Shown: positions 35,033 through 43,803 of the stretch, in pieces
Position numbering within the stretch: the stretch's first letter is position 1
Layout: the number at the start of each line of letters is the position of its first letter
DNA from: Thalassotalea algicola
Lineage (GTDB): Bacteria; Pseudomonadota; Gammaproteobacteria; Enterobacterales; Alteromonadaceae
NCBI RefSeq assembly: GCF_012932965.1
Contig: NZ_JABBXH010000004.1
Span: forward strand, 522,804-586,803
Direction: 5' to 3'
Length of the DNA: 64,000 nt
Translations under genes and position numbers: made by a program
The notes under the pieces: model-generated
The model's input: only the letters and a program-made list of their open reading frames with translations
What the model was told of the DNA's origin: nothing
Database searches by the model: none

Positions 35033-35244
35033 ACGTCCCCTGATTTATAAGAATAGCGCCAATAGGATAAACCTGAAACCAATGCAATACAAATAGGCAA
35101 ACCATTGATAAGTAATGATATTTTAAATAATCATAAAAAAGTCAGGTAAAAGTCAGGGGAAATTCAAGATTCTTACTCTCCCCTTGTTTAGGTTAACTAC
35201 TCATTAAACACGGTTATTTCCTATTTATTGCCCAGAGGAAAAGT

Positions 35245-36090
35245 ATGAAAAACCTAATCATCTTTTTTATTTTACTGTCACTAATTTTTTCAAGGTTATG
35301 TGCCAAAGAGCTAAATCAATATGAAATGCCAGACACTCAAGTTGTGCCAATTAAGAACAGTGAAACAGGTGCGCAATATGAGCTATACATCAAACTGCCG
35401 AAAGATTATTCAAAAAAAAAGAAGGTGACATACCCAGTTATTTACTTTACCGATGCCGCGTGGTCAATCGAAATACTATCAGCCGCAACTTCATATCAAT
35501 TGAAAGACGTTATTTTGATAGGCATATCGTGGCAAAAAAATATAAGCGACGAACTTAAAAAGGTCGGTGAGTATGTTAGTAGAAACCGAGATTACACAAT
35601 AAGAGAATCTAATAGACCAGACATCCAAGCAAAGTATCAATTAGGACAAGCAAAACAGCACACCACGTTCATTCGTAAAGATGTGATTACCTATGTTGAG
35701 AAAAACTATCGCACACAACCAGACAACCGTACTTATTTTGGCTATTCATTAGGCGGACAATTTGGGGCTTTTGTATTGCTGTATAAACCCGACACCTTTA
35801 AAAACTACATAATCGGTAGTCCAGAAATTAGTGGCGAGGTTTCTGAGTTTTCTTCGCTTGCTGCCAAGACCAGAAAAAAACTAAATGCCAACCTATTTGT
35901 TTCTTACGGTTCATTAGAAACTGATCTAGCCAAACACGCTAATGAACTTATTCGTATGTTGAATTCACGAAACGATGACAGCCTGTCAATCAGTCAAATG
36001 GTTATTGACGGTAATCACTCAACAGCATTTCCATTAACCGGTGTTAAAAGCATCACTTGGTTATCAAATTTAATTAAGCAAAAGGATTAA
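35245..36090 (+). CDS. Secreted esterase-like alpha/beta hydrolase
   Basis: The 281-residue protein has a signal peptide (about residues 1-20). The esterase_D/IroE-like pattern includes YELYIKLPKDYSKKKK, YPVIYFTDAAW and the nucleophile elbow YFGYSLGGQFGAF (Ser near 171). IGSPEISG and a late DGNHSTAFPL provide the histidine. Relatives hydrolyse esters of siderophores or other acyl groups; the substrate is not evident. AGAGG precedes the ATG. Its stop overlaps the ATG of the next gene (TAATG). Confidence 0.85.
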   Translation: MKNLIIFFILLSLIFSRLCAKELNQYEMPDTQVVPIKNSETGAQYELYIKLPKDYSKKKKVTYPVIYFTDAAWSIEILSAATSYQLKDVILIGISWQKNISDELKKVGEYVSRNRDYTIRESNRPDIQAKYQLGQAKQHTTFIRKDVITYVEKNYRTQPDNRTYFGYSLGGQFGAFVLLYKPDTFKNYIIGSPEISGEVSEFSSLAAKTRKKLNANLFVSYGSLETDLAKHANELIRMLNSRNDDSLSISQMVIDGNHSTAFPLTGVKSITWLSNLIKQKD

Positions 36091-36962
36091 TGATGAGACT
36101 CACTTATCAATCGATCGCCCTGCTATTTGCAGGATTAACAATGAGTGGCAATAGCTATAGCTATGAGCAATTTCCAAACCTTGAAGGACCATACATGGGG
36201 CAAAGCCTTCCAGGTTTAGTCGCAGAGCCATTTGCACCGAATATAATCTCCAAAGAAGGCTGGGATGGTGAAGGTGTATTTGCCCCTGGCATGAAAGAGT
36301 TTTACTTCACAAGAAAGGATAAGGAATATCCTCGTCGCACCGTGATAGGTTTTCGACAAGAAAATAACAAATGGAAGGTATTCTCCAAATTTCCACGTAT
36401 TGGAGAAATAGGATTCTCAAATGATGGTTCACGTATGTATATGGCTGAAGGCTATAGAGATCGCAAAGGTAAAGGGTGGTCTGAACGCAAGAGCCTTGGC
36501 GCTATGTTTGATAGAAAAGATTGGGGCATCATGCGCTTATCTGCTTCAGCTAGGGGCACATTTGTATTTGACGATTACAAAAGTGGTGACGTCATTAGGA
36601 TATCGACACTTAGCAACGGTAAACGTGAATCACCCATAAAGATGGATTCAGAAGTCAATGTGGGTGAATGGACAGCTCACCCTTTTATCGCGCCTGACGA
36701 AAGCTACTTAATTTGGGACAGCGAACGCGAAGGTGGCTTCGGTGGCACAGATTTATATATTCGATTTCGACAAAACGATGGTTCATGGGGCGCGGCAATC
36801 AATATGGGCGACTCGATAAATTCACCTAACGCCGACTACTTTGCTAGCGTCTCACCAGATGGAAAATACATTCTCTTCAATAGACAAATTGATGATAAAG
36901 GCAACACTGATATTTATTGGGTCGATGCAAAAATTATCGATGCACTTCGACCAAAATCGTAA
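36090..36962 (+). CDS. Secreted PD40 (WD40-like) beta-propeller protein
   Basis: The 290-residue protein has a signal peptide (about residues 1-24) and PD40/TolB-like repeats (IGFSNDGSRMYMAEG, FIAPDESYLIWDSER, ASVSPDGKYILFNRQ). No catalytic motif is seen. It overlaps the esterase gene by one base and precedes the serine hydrolase after 18 bases, so the three form one operon. Because the divergent regulator also has a PD40 propeller, a common ligand is conceivable. An ATG one codon later is an equally good start. Confidence 0.82.
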   Translation: MMRLTYQSIALLFAGLTMSGNSYSYEQFPNLEGPYMGQSLPGLVAEPFAPNIISKEGWDGEGVFAPGMKEFYFTRKDKEYPRRTVIGFRQENNKWKVFSKFPRIGEIGFSNDGSRMYMAEGYRDRKGKGWSERKSLGAMFDRKDWGIMRLSASARGTFVFDDYKSGDVIRISTLSNGKRESPIKMDSEVNVGEWTAHPFIAPDESYLIWDSEREGGFGGTDLYIRFRQNDGSWGAAINMGDSINSPNADYFASVSPDGKYILFNRQIDDKGNTDIYWVDAKIIDALRPKS

Positions 36963-36980
36963 ACTAGTGGAAAAAGAAAT

Positions 36981-38195
36981 ATGAAAATTGATATAAAAGT
37001 AAAAAGCGTAATGACTATCGCTTTATTGGTTACATTAAATAGTGCGACAGCCAATACCGCTATTTCCCCAGATAAAAGTATTGGTAAACGTGGCCAGACC
37101 GCAGAAGCTTCAGCCGCCGAAGCCAAACTATCATTTTGGGATCTACCTCTTCTGGAAAAAGCCTTTGTTGATACAACGCCAGCAAAAAGAAATGATGGTA
37201 TACCTGTAGGCAATTTAGTAACCAATGGCGGTGATAAAGCTAAAGTTTTACAGTTGGCACGTGAAATGGCGGAACAAAAGCATGGTAATTACGACAGTAT
37301 GTTAATTGCTCGCAATGGCAAATTAATTTTTGAATCCTATTTCTTACGCGGCCGAATAAACTTACATCATGGCCAAGCGTCAGCTACTAAAGGTTTAACA
37401 AGTATAGTAGTTGGTCGCGCTATTCAAATGGGTTACCTAACTATGGCTGACTTAGACAAGCCGTTAGTTAGTTTTCTAAAAGATTTAGATCCGTCTAAAT
37501 TTGTTGATGGCGCAGAAAAAATAACACTTCACAAAGCGTTGACCATGCATGGTGGGCTTAGTCTCAATGATGAGCAGAGAAAAGCGTTACAAGAACCATC
37601 GAATAAAACGAAAGGCCAGGCGCTAGTCCAGTCATTATTAGAACTAAGCGCACCAATAACGTCAGCGACTCAAACTTATAATTATGGTAACTATAATCCA
37701 ACAATGGTGATGCAAGTAATTGATGCTGTGGTACCAGGTAGTGCAGAGGATTTCATAAAGAATGAGCTGCTCGACAAAATGGGGATTACTAATTACCAAT
37801 GGACAAATGCAGTGAGTGGATTACCTCAAGCAGGCTCTAGAGCAAGAATGACTTCTCGCGACATGCTTAAGTGGGGTCGTTTGGTTCTCAATAAAGGGCA
37901 ATGGCAAGGCGAACAGCTAATTTCTATAGACTATTTAGCAAAAGCAACCAGTGCCATAACTCAACCTACCGAAGATTGGATCCCGAATAGCTATTATTAT
38001 GGTTATTATTTCTACCAAACGGACATAATCATCGGAGATAAAAGTTACGATACCAACTTTGCTTGGGGTGGCGGTGGACAATACATAGTCACAATTAAAG
38101 ATCTTGGGCTAACCATTGTATTTACAGGACATGAACGAGAATACAATATCATGACTCAAGTTGAGAAAGTCATTCTGCCTGCTTTCACAAGTTAA
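36981..38195 (+). CDS. Serine hydrolase, beta-lactamase/class C fold
   Basis: The 404-residue exported enzyme has a signal peptide (about residues 1-25). The S-x-x-K motif SATK is near residue 134. Y-x-N is seen as YGN in YNYGNYNPTM, and a third-motif region lies around AWGGGGQY. It belongs to the beta-lactamase-related serine hydrolases, a group with esterase, D-aminopeptidase and amidase members. It is the last gene of the operon that starts at 35245. Two other enzymes of this superfamily lie at 4625 and 52848, but they differ in motif detail. Confidence 0.84.
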   Translation: MKIDIKVKSVMTIALLVTLNSATANTAISPDKSIGKRGQTAEASAAEAKLSFWDLPLLEKAFVDTTPAKRNDGIPVGNLVTNGGDKAKVLQLAREMAEQKHGNYDSMLIARNGKLIFESYFLRGRINLHHGQASATKGLTSIVVGRAIQMGYLTMADLDKPLVSFLKDLDPSKFVDGAEKITLHKALTMHGGLSLNDEQRKALQEPSNKTKGQALVQSLLELSAPITSATQTYNYGNYNPTMVMQVIDAVVPGSAEDFIKNELLDKMGITNYQWTNAVSGLPQAGSRARMTSRDMLKWGRLVLNKGQWQGEQLISIDYLAKATSAITQPTEDWIPNSYYYGYYFYQTDIIIGDKSYDTNFAWGGGGQYIVTIKDLGLTIVFTGHEREYNIMTQVEKVILPAFTS

Positions 38196-38322
38196 GAGTT
38201 TGGGCATGGAATATCTCAATCACTTTTGTTAATGCAATAAGGCTACTCAGTTAACAACTATAGTGAAGTCAGTGCGAGGAACATAATTTCCTCGCATTGG
38301 AGAATCTAGCCAGATTAAATAG

Positions 38323-39780
38323 CTAAGATCCTTTATATACCATACAATTTTTACCGCGCCTTTTCGCAGCATAAAGCGCCTTATCTGCCCGCTCTATAAT
38401 AGAAATTGAAGAATCTGCAGATTCATAGGAAGTAAAGCCAATGCTTATTGTTACCGGTTTAGTTAATTTAAAGTCATGTTTGCCAACCAGCATCACTAGT
38501 TTTTCAGCTAATTCTTGAGGCTTATTGTCAGATTTTTGCGCGGCAATGATTACAAATTCCTCACCGCCCCAGCGTCCAACTAAATCTCCTGCCCTAGTGT
38601 TTTCAATCAACACCTGGCTTAGCTCAACAAGTATTCTATCTCCTACTATATGACCATATGTATCGTTAATTGTTTTAAAGTCATCCACATCAATCATATA
38701 AACCGTTAACGCTTCATTACTACGCTCAATGCGACTCAATTCCAACTGCAAATATTCCTCAATGCGATAACGATTCCATAGCCCGGTAAGCGCGTCATGA
38801 CGATACAAACTTTCTAGTTCTGATTTTTTCTCTGCAAGTTCTACAAAAAGCGCCCTCTTTTGCTCAATTAGTAATGAAATAGAAAAAACAACTAATGAGA
38901 AAACCCCGATAAAAGCCTGCAACTCTAGTAACGGAGAAAAGTAATGATGTTGAACAAATGCTCCCTTTCCAGCGTAAGTTGCCAATATAGCAACGGTTAC
39001 TACACAAAGCTGTACAATGTAAACCGCTCTGCTGCCGCAGTATAGTGCTACAGCAAATGCTATGGGCAATGCTAAAACTAACGCCTTATAGAATATGAGG
39101 TTAACATTAACTAACTCAAAAGCGACGGCAGATAAAAGGAGGAAAACTAGGCTACATATCAAGGTGCCAATAATAAAATATTTTGGAGCTGTGCTAGGTT
39201 TAAACAAAAAAGCAGATAGAAATGGCGCTAAAAGTAATACACCAACCCCATCACCAACCCACCAGTTTAAAAGTGCTACCAGATAATTTTTTGATTCAAG
39301 GAATCCAAAAACCGTTAAGCCAGTTACTCCAAATATTGCACTAATTAAAGGGCCTAAAACGCAACCCAAAATAAAAAATGTGAAAAAATGATTGATTGCA
39401 GTAAATGGAGATTGCTTAACTATAAAGCGCTTGATGATCACAACGAACAGTACTATGGCGAGTACGTCGCCTACACCGTTAAGTAACCCTGCAAGTATTG
39501 AATAGAAGGCGGACTGTATTGACTCAAGTGAAAAATAAGCCCATACATTGCCGAAAAATGCGCCAACAAATATACCCAGCCAAGTTCGGGCACCATATTT
39601 AAGGGTCAACGCGAACATTAACCCTGATGGCAACCAAACAGGGGTAATATTGCCAGGAGGAATAGCAAAAGCTTGCCCTATAAATGCAGAAATCACATAT
39701 AACAAGGCAACACCTAATTGAAAAAGTAAAGAGTTCTTACTTAATTCAATAGGCACAAATATCTGTTTAACCAAACTCAA
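38323..39780 (-). CDS. MASE1-type membrane diguanylate cyclase
   Basis: The 485-residue protein has about eight to nine membrane segments (residues 15-300), resembling the MASE1 sensor with PPGNITPVWLPSGLMFAL near the start. A C-terminal GGDEF domain (about 325-485) follows. The active-site loop reads RWGGEEF, a functional variant, and DALTGLWNRYRIEEYL opens the domain. It is predicted to make cyclic di-GMP. No EAL domain is present. It starts at a TTG preceded by AAGG; no ATG offers the same membrane domain. Confidence 0.88.
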   Translation of the reverse strand: MSLVKQIFVPIELSKNSLLFQLGVALLYVISAFIGQAFAIPPGNITPVWLPSGLMFALTLKYGARTWLGIFVGAFFGNVWAYFSLESIQSAFYSILAGLLNGVGDVLAIVLFVVIIKRFIVKQSPFTAINHFFTFFILGCVLGPLISAIFGVTGLTVFGFLESKNYLVALLNWWVGDGVGVLLLAPFLSAFLFKPSTAPKYFIIGTLICSLVFLLLSAVAFELVNVNLIFYKALVLALPIAFAVALYCGSRAVYIVQLCVVTVAILATYAGKGAFVQHHYFSPLLELQAFIGVFSLVVFSISLLIEQKRALFVELAEKKSELESLYRHDALTGLWNRYRIEEYLQLELSRIERSNEALTVYMIDVDDFKTINDTYGHIVGDRILVELSQVLIENTRAGDLVGRWGGEEFVIIAAQKSDNKPQELAEKLVMLVGKHDFKLTKPVTISIGFTSYESADSSISIIERADKALYAAKRRGKNCMVYKGS

Positions 39781-39974
39781 TAATTAACCTTAAAATCGAC
39801 ATACCGCTTACATTATAGTCTTTGAAAACAAATTATTAAGGTTAATACGGTTTTATTTAAGTTAAATCAATTTTAACAGGTCATTCCAAAAGGTTGGCTT
39901 TCAATCAAACATTACTAAAAAGTGATGTTACAGCTAAACTTTTAAAGCGACCAATATGTTTTAGAGAAGAAGTA

Positions 39975-40358
39975 TTATCCACATTTTGGCGATGCTAATA
40001 AGAGATTGGTCGCTGTTAAGTATTTTTCACCAGAAGCCTTAATTGTTTCTTTGTCTAAATGCTCCGAAGCTAAATGTACTTTTTCTAAATCAACTGCAAT
40101 GGTTGCCAAATCTGTCCGCAATCGAATAACGGCATTCTCTAGTGTATAAGTAAGTTCATGTACCTTGACCATATCTTCTGGTGTTAATGTTTTTTTACTC
40201 ACAATTGTTTGAAGTTTTTCTTTAAACTTCAACAAGTTACACAGTGCCACCGGCGTGTTTGGCGATTCTAGCGACGGAAAGTGGCTGTATTTTTCATCAG
40301 CCTGTGCAGTTGAAACAACTAACGTTAAAGACGTGAATACAGTAGTTATTATTTTCAT
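39975..40358 (-). CDS. Small exported protein, DUF6746-like
   Basis: The 127-residue protein has a signal peptide (about residues 1-20, ending AQADEKY). A helical body includes LTPEDMVKVHELTYTLENA and EKVHLASEHLD, which I recall from DUF6746-type proteins of Vibrio/Alteromonadales. The function is unknown. It lies just downstream of the iron-uptake operon, 73 bases from its last gene and on the same strand. A possible stem-loop between them suggests a separate transcript. Confidence 0.65.
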   Translation of the reverse strand: MKIITTVFTSLTLVVSTAQADEKYSHFPSLESPNTPVALCNLLKFKEKLQTIVSKKTLTPEDMVKVHELTYTLENAVIRLRTDLATIAVDLEKVHLASEHLDKETIKASGEKYLTATNLLLASPKCG

Positions 40359-40380
40359 TTTATTTCCTATTTATTGCTCG

Positions 40381-40412
40381 GTGATTAGCCCATATACTTG
40401 GGTACTAATCGC
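40381..40412. terminator. Possible stem-loop between the iron operon and the DUF6746-like gene
   Basis: GATTAG and CTAATC pair, with CCC and GGG inside. A TTTT run follows only on the + strand, so its use by the leftward operon is uncertain. Confidence 0.3.
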
Positions 40413-40431
40413 TTTTAGATTGATTAAGACA

Positions 40432-40668
40432 CTATGCTTTATCTAGCTTATAGCGTAGTAACGTAAATAAGGTACCAAGCAAGCTAATGATACCTATGAA
40501 TATAAATATCCCGCGCAGTACACCATATTCACTGCCAAAGAGTATGGCGCTGAAAATTAGTATTACGCTTGCCACTACCTGCTTTGTTTTGTGACGGGTC
40601 AACAAACCATTGTCTTGCAGTAAAAATACCCCAATCAACGATAACGTCGTAGCAAGAAAAGTTAACAT
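40432..40668 (-). CDS. Small membrane protein, DUF3325-like
   Basis: The 78-residue protein has three hydrophobic segments (LTFLATTLSLIGVFLLQ, ASVILIFSAILFG, IFIFIGIISLLGTLF). It is adjacent to the PepSY-TM gene, with its ATG directly after that stop. Position and topology match the DUF3325-type proteins at the end of siderophore-receptor/PepSY operons in Alteromonadales. Identification is mostly by context. Confidence 0.6.
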   Translation of the reverse strand: MLTFLATTLSLIGVFLLQDNGLLTRHKTKQVVASVILIFSAILFGSEYGVLRGIFIFIGIISLLGTLFTLLRYKLDKA

Positions 40669-42333
40669 TTACGCCCCCTCTTGCGCTGTTTTTACAATGA
40701 CATCGTGTGTTTCAACATCATTTTTAACACCGTCAAATTTTTTAATAGCAGTCAGAAGGTATACACCTAAGGTAAAGCAAGTTACGTCAATGCCTAAGCT
40801 CACTAACTGGCCATGACTCCATTGGGTAAAGAGGTTTAGCCCTGTAACGACAACGTCGATAGGGAAAATACTCAGTAGAATGAAGGCCGTTATATTAGCT
40901 AACTGTTTCGCAACCTTCTTTTCACATGGAGCGATACTGGCCACGAACAACACTAACAACCAACTGCCGAAAAATGGCCACCAAAGTGCTCGCCCAATAT
41001 TTTCTACTGGGTATAAATATTTAAAAAACATTTGTGAAGGGAATAATAGAAACGTTGCAATGACGATCCCACCACAACCACCGACAATTAAACGATTAAA
41101 GCGTTGATATGTGTCCAGGCTGTATTTTGGATTCGCTGCATTTACACCGCGTTCCAACCATAACATCAAACCAGTTAGTGGAAGTAGTGCTGTTCCAATA
41201 CCAAGTACAGTCCAAATAATTTTCACAAAAATGCCACCAAAATTACCAAAATGGAGTGGAAACATAACATCTAAGATAATGCCAGCGTAGCCATCAAGCC
41301 TTTGATAGGTAGTATTTTTTTTTAAAAACTCACCTTTACCATTATAAATAATCGTTTGATATCCCATCTTTTTGCCGCCAGAAGCGCCAAAATACATCAT
41401 GGCAGTTGCATCGCCATAACCTTTAATCGTTAAGGTGTTAACTTCCAAGCCATCTTCTAGTGTTAGGATATGATCAAACGACTGCGCAACAGCTGTAGGC
41501 TGCTGGACGTTTTGAATAATGGGGTCTGGCACTGCAGTAAAGGTTTCAATGAGCTTTTCTTGATCACCACCAAAACTAACGAACGCAGCTGCGGGCACAA
41601 GCACGACAATAGCCAACCCTAAGAATGCACCGGTAAATGCAATGACCGAGTTAAACAGTAATCCCCATACACCAATCGCTTTATGGCCATCGTTTAGCAT
41701 CAATGAGTAGCTTTTTCGCGGCCTAAATGTAAACATTTGTGCTAGTATTTTCCTATGAATAAAAATCCCCGTCACAATAGAAAGCATCATGGTTAGCCCT
41801 AAAACGCCGGTCGTTAATAATCCAATTGGTCTTCCCATGTGAAGGTCTGCATGAAAACCGACAATAAACTCTGACATATCATACTTGCTGTCAGCAAACA
41901 GCTCTTCAACTAACCCCCTCTTCTCGTCGGTCAGTTCATAGGTTACAGGATCAAACTCATAAACAGCGGCAACGGGTGGATTATGCTTAGGTTTTTCACC
42001 TTCGCTAACTTGGGCCTCATCAACCAGCTCTCCGTGATGAGATTCAAACATGATAAAGAGCTTGGTTGAAGAGCGAACAGCAGGAAGAAATACTAATATT
42101 TCTTCTTTGTAATGCTCTGGCACTTTATGTGAATATTCTTCTATTAGCTGCTCTATTTTTATAGTGTCTATTGGCGCTAACGCTCTAATTTCTGGGTTTG
42201 CCCACAGCTTAATTTCAGGACGTCCGAAAACGGATACCGCTCCCGTAAATGCAATAACAAACAGTAGAATACCTGTTATCACTCCGACCCAGCTATGCAG
42301 TGTATATAGCTTCTTAATTGATTTACTTTTCAT
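40669..42333 (-). CDS. PepSY-associated transmembrane protein (long form)
   Basis: The 554-residue inner-membrane protein has an N-terminal PepSY-TM start (LHSWVGVITGILLFVIAFTGAV), a large periplasmic region and several C-terminal helices (to about residue 540). Conserved histidines lie at the helix boundaries (FHADLHMGRPIG, DGHKAIGVWG, PLHFGNFGG). Proteins of this group are thought to reduce or release iron from siderophores after import; direct proof is limited. It belongs to the Fur-controlled operon headed by the receptor at 43804-45930. Confidence 0.85.
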   Translation of the reverse strand: MKSKSIKKLYTLHSWVGVITGILLFVIAFTGAVSVFGRPEIKLWANPEIRALAPIDTIKIEQLIEEYSHKVPEHYKEEILVFLPAVRSSTKLFIMFESHHGELVDEAQVSEGEKPKHNPPVAAVYEFDPVTYELTDEKRGLVEELFADSKYDMSEFIVGFHADLHMGRPIGLLTTGVLGLTMMLSIVTGIFIHRKILAQMFTFRPRKSYSLMLNDGHKAIGVWGLLFNSVIAFTGAFLGLAIVVLVPAAAFVSFGGDQEKLIETFTAVPDPIIQNVQQPTAVAQSFDHILTLEDGLEVNTLTIKGYGDATAMMYFGASGGKKMGYQTIIYNGKGEFLKKNTTYQRLDGYAGIILDVMFPLHFGNFGGIFVKIIWTVLGIGTALLPLTGLMLWLERGVNAANPKYSLDTYQRFNRLIVGGCGGIVIATFLLFPSQMFFKYLYPVENIGRALWWPFFGSWLLVLFVASIAPCEKKVAKQLANITAFILLSIFPIDVVVTGLNLFTQWSHGQLVSLGIDVTCFTLGVYLLTAIKKFDGVKNDVETHDVIVKTAQEGA

Positions 42334-42344
42334 GGTTTAATCCT

Positions 42345-42644
42345 TTATGAGCCACTTAGTGCGATGTAAGAAAGTACGCCATGACTTAAGCTCAGTAACA
42401 GCATGACACCCCAAGGACGCCAAGCTTTTTCGGCCATATAGCTATATAAACAAAGACCTGTCCAAATAAATGGAAACAACAATATTGGCACAGCTATTTG
42501 ATCTGCCATATTGAAAGGTAAATAAGTCGTCATACCAGGAATGAGAATGACACAAGTAATAAATGCCATTAATACACCGGCAATATTTCGGCTCTTGATA
42601 GAGGTAAATACACTTTTTCGAGTTGTTTCCTTAAGTTCTGTCAC
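42345..42644 (-). CDS. Small membrane protein, DUF3649-like
   Basis: The 99-residue protein has three membrane segments: IAGVLMAFITCVILIPG, AVPILLFPFIWTGLCLYSY and WGVMLLLSLSHGVLSYIAL. It overlaps the preceding PepSY gene by 4 bases and precedes the long PepSY gene by 11. This position and size fit DUF3649-type iron-uptake accessory proteins. The biochemical role is not known. Confidence 0.65.
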   Translation of the reverse strand: MTELKETTRKSVFTSIKSRNIAGVLMAFITCVILIPGMTTYLPFNMADQIAVPILLFPFIWTGLCLYSYMAEKAWRPWGVMLLLSLSHGVLSYIALSGS

Positions 42645-43756
42645 AACCCTAATCTCCTTCGGTTCCTAAACCAATAAAAATAAAAGCCAGTTAACGCCAA
42701 CCAGAGCGGTGTTAGTCCTAGTACACACCAAATAAACTTCGTAATTACCCCGCCAAAGTAACCGAAATGCAGCTTTCTAAATGTATCAATAACTACATTT
42801 AAGTTGGAGGCACTGCGTATATCATAAGTTGACATTAACGCGCCAGACTCACGGTCGTAGATCAACATACTCGCATATTCGCTAGTAAGCGGATTGGCAG
42901 TTGGCACTTCACCAAAGAAAGTAATGTGTAAGTCAGGCTCAAATGGGAAGGTAAAATATGTTGCTCGATAGCCTTTTAGATCGTTGCTTGTTTCATTAAG
43001 TAGCTTTTGAAAGTCAATATTCGGGCTATAAAGTGCTTTAGATAGTTTAGGGTGTGGCTCTACATGTTCTTCAACCTCGTGCACAACTGCAGCAATATTG
43101 TAATAGCCACCAGTAATTGCAAGAATAAGAAGAATTGGTGACGACACTATGCCAATCAGTTTGTGTACATCTGAATAGAATATACGCTTCGCCGCCCCCA
43201 AGCGCAGGGTAAAAAATCTTTTCCAAAACCCTCGATATAAAACAATGCCGCTTATCGCTAGAAAAAGCAGAATAATTGCAAAAATAGACCCCAGTATAGT
43301 ACCCGTAAAATCAAGCAGAAAAGTATAATGTACTGATAAGAGCCAATCCGTAAAATCATGCTCTACGGGTACAGGCTGTGATAATAATTGTCCAGAATAT
43401 TGATCAATATAGATTTTGTACCAATTGCCATTTTCTTTACTTATGAGATATGCAGTATCAGCCCTAGAAAGGCTTGCATCCTCAGAAGCATAAAAGAGCT
43501 CCCAACTTCCCATTAAAAATTCGGGATACTTAGTTTCTATGCTGGCGATTAATTCATTTAAATCGATACGTGACTGACGCCCCTCAACAGCAACTTGCAT
43601 TTGTTCAGGCATTAGCCACGTATCTAGTTCTACTTTATAGACTAAAATACTGCCAGTAACGGCAATTACCATTAATGGAATTAACGCAATTACGGCACTG
43701 AACGAGTGCCATTTAAACAATGTTTTACGCATTAAACTATTCTTAATAAACTGCAT
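42641..43756 (-). CDS. PepSY-associated transmembrane protein (short form)
   Basis: The 371-residue protein has four membrane helices and a periplasmic PepSY-like region. FKWHSFSAVIALIPLMVIAVTGS is the typical first helix. Conserved histidines appear in DWLLSVHYTFLLDF, YSDVHKLIGIV and KLHFGYFGG. It likely acts in the inner membrane in ferric-siderophore reduction or transport. It lies 47 bases after the receptor gene and is translationally coupled to the next one. Confidence 0.86.
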   Translation of the reverse strand: MQFIKNSLMRKTLFKWHSFSAVIALIPLMVIAVTGSILVYKVELDTWLMPEQMQVAVEGRQSRIDLNELIASIETKYPEFLMGSWELFYASEDASLSRADTAYLISKENGNWYKIYIDQYSGQLLSQPVPVEHDFTDWLLSVHYTFLLDFTGTILGSIFAIILLFLAISGIVLYRGFWKRFFTLRLGAAKRIFYSDVHKLIGIVSSPILLILAITGGYYNIAAVVHEVEEHVEPHPKLSKALYSPNIDFQKLLNETSNDLKGYRATYFTFPFEPDLHITFFGEVPTANPLTSEYASMLIYDRESGALMSTYDIRSASNLNVVIDTFRKLHFGYFGGVITKFIWCVLGLTPLWLALTGFYFYWFRNRRRLGL

Positions 43757-43803
43757 AGCACTGCTAATGCAGTGCTTAAATATGGGTGTTGATGACTAAA
43801 TAA

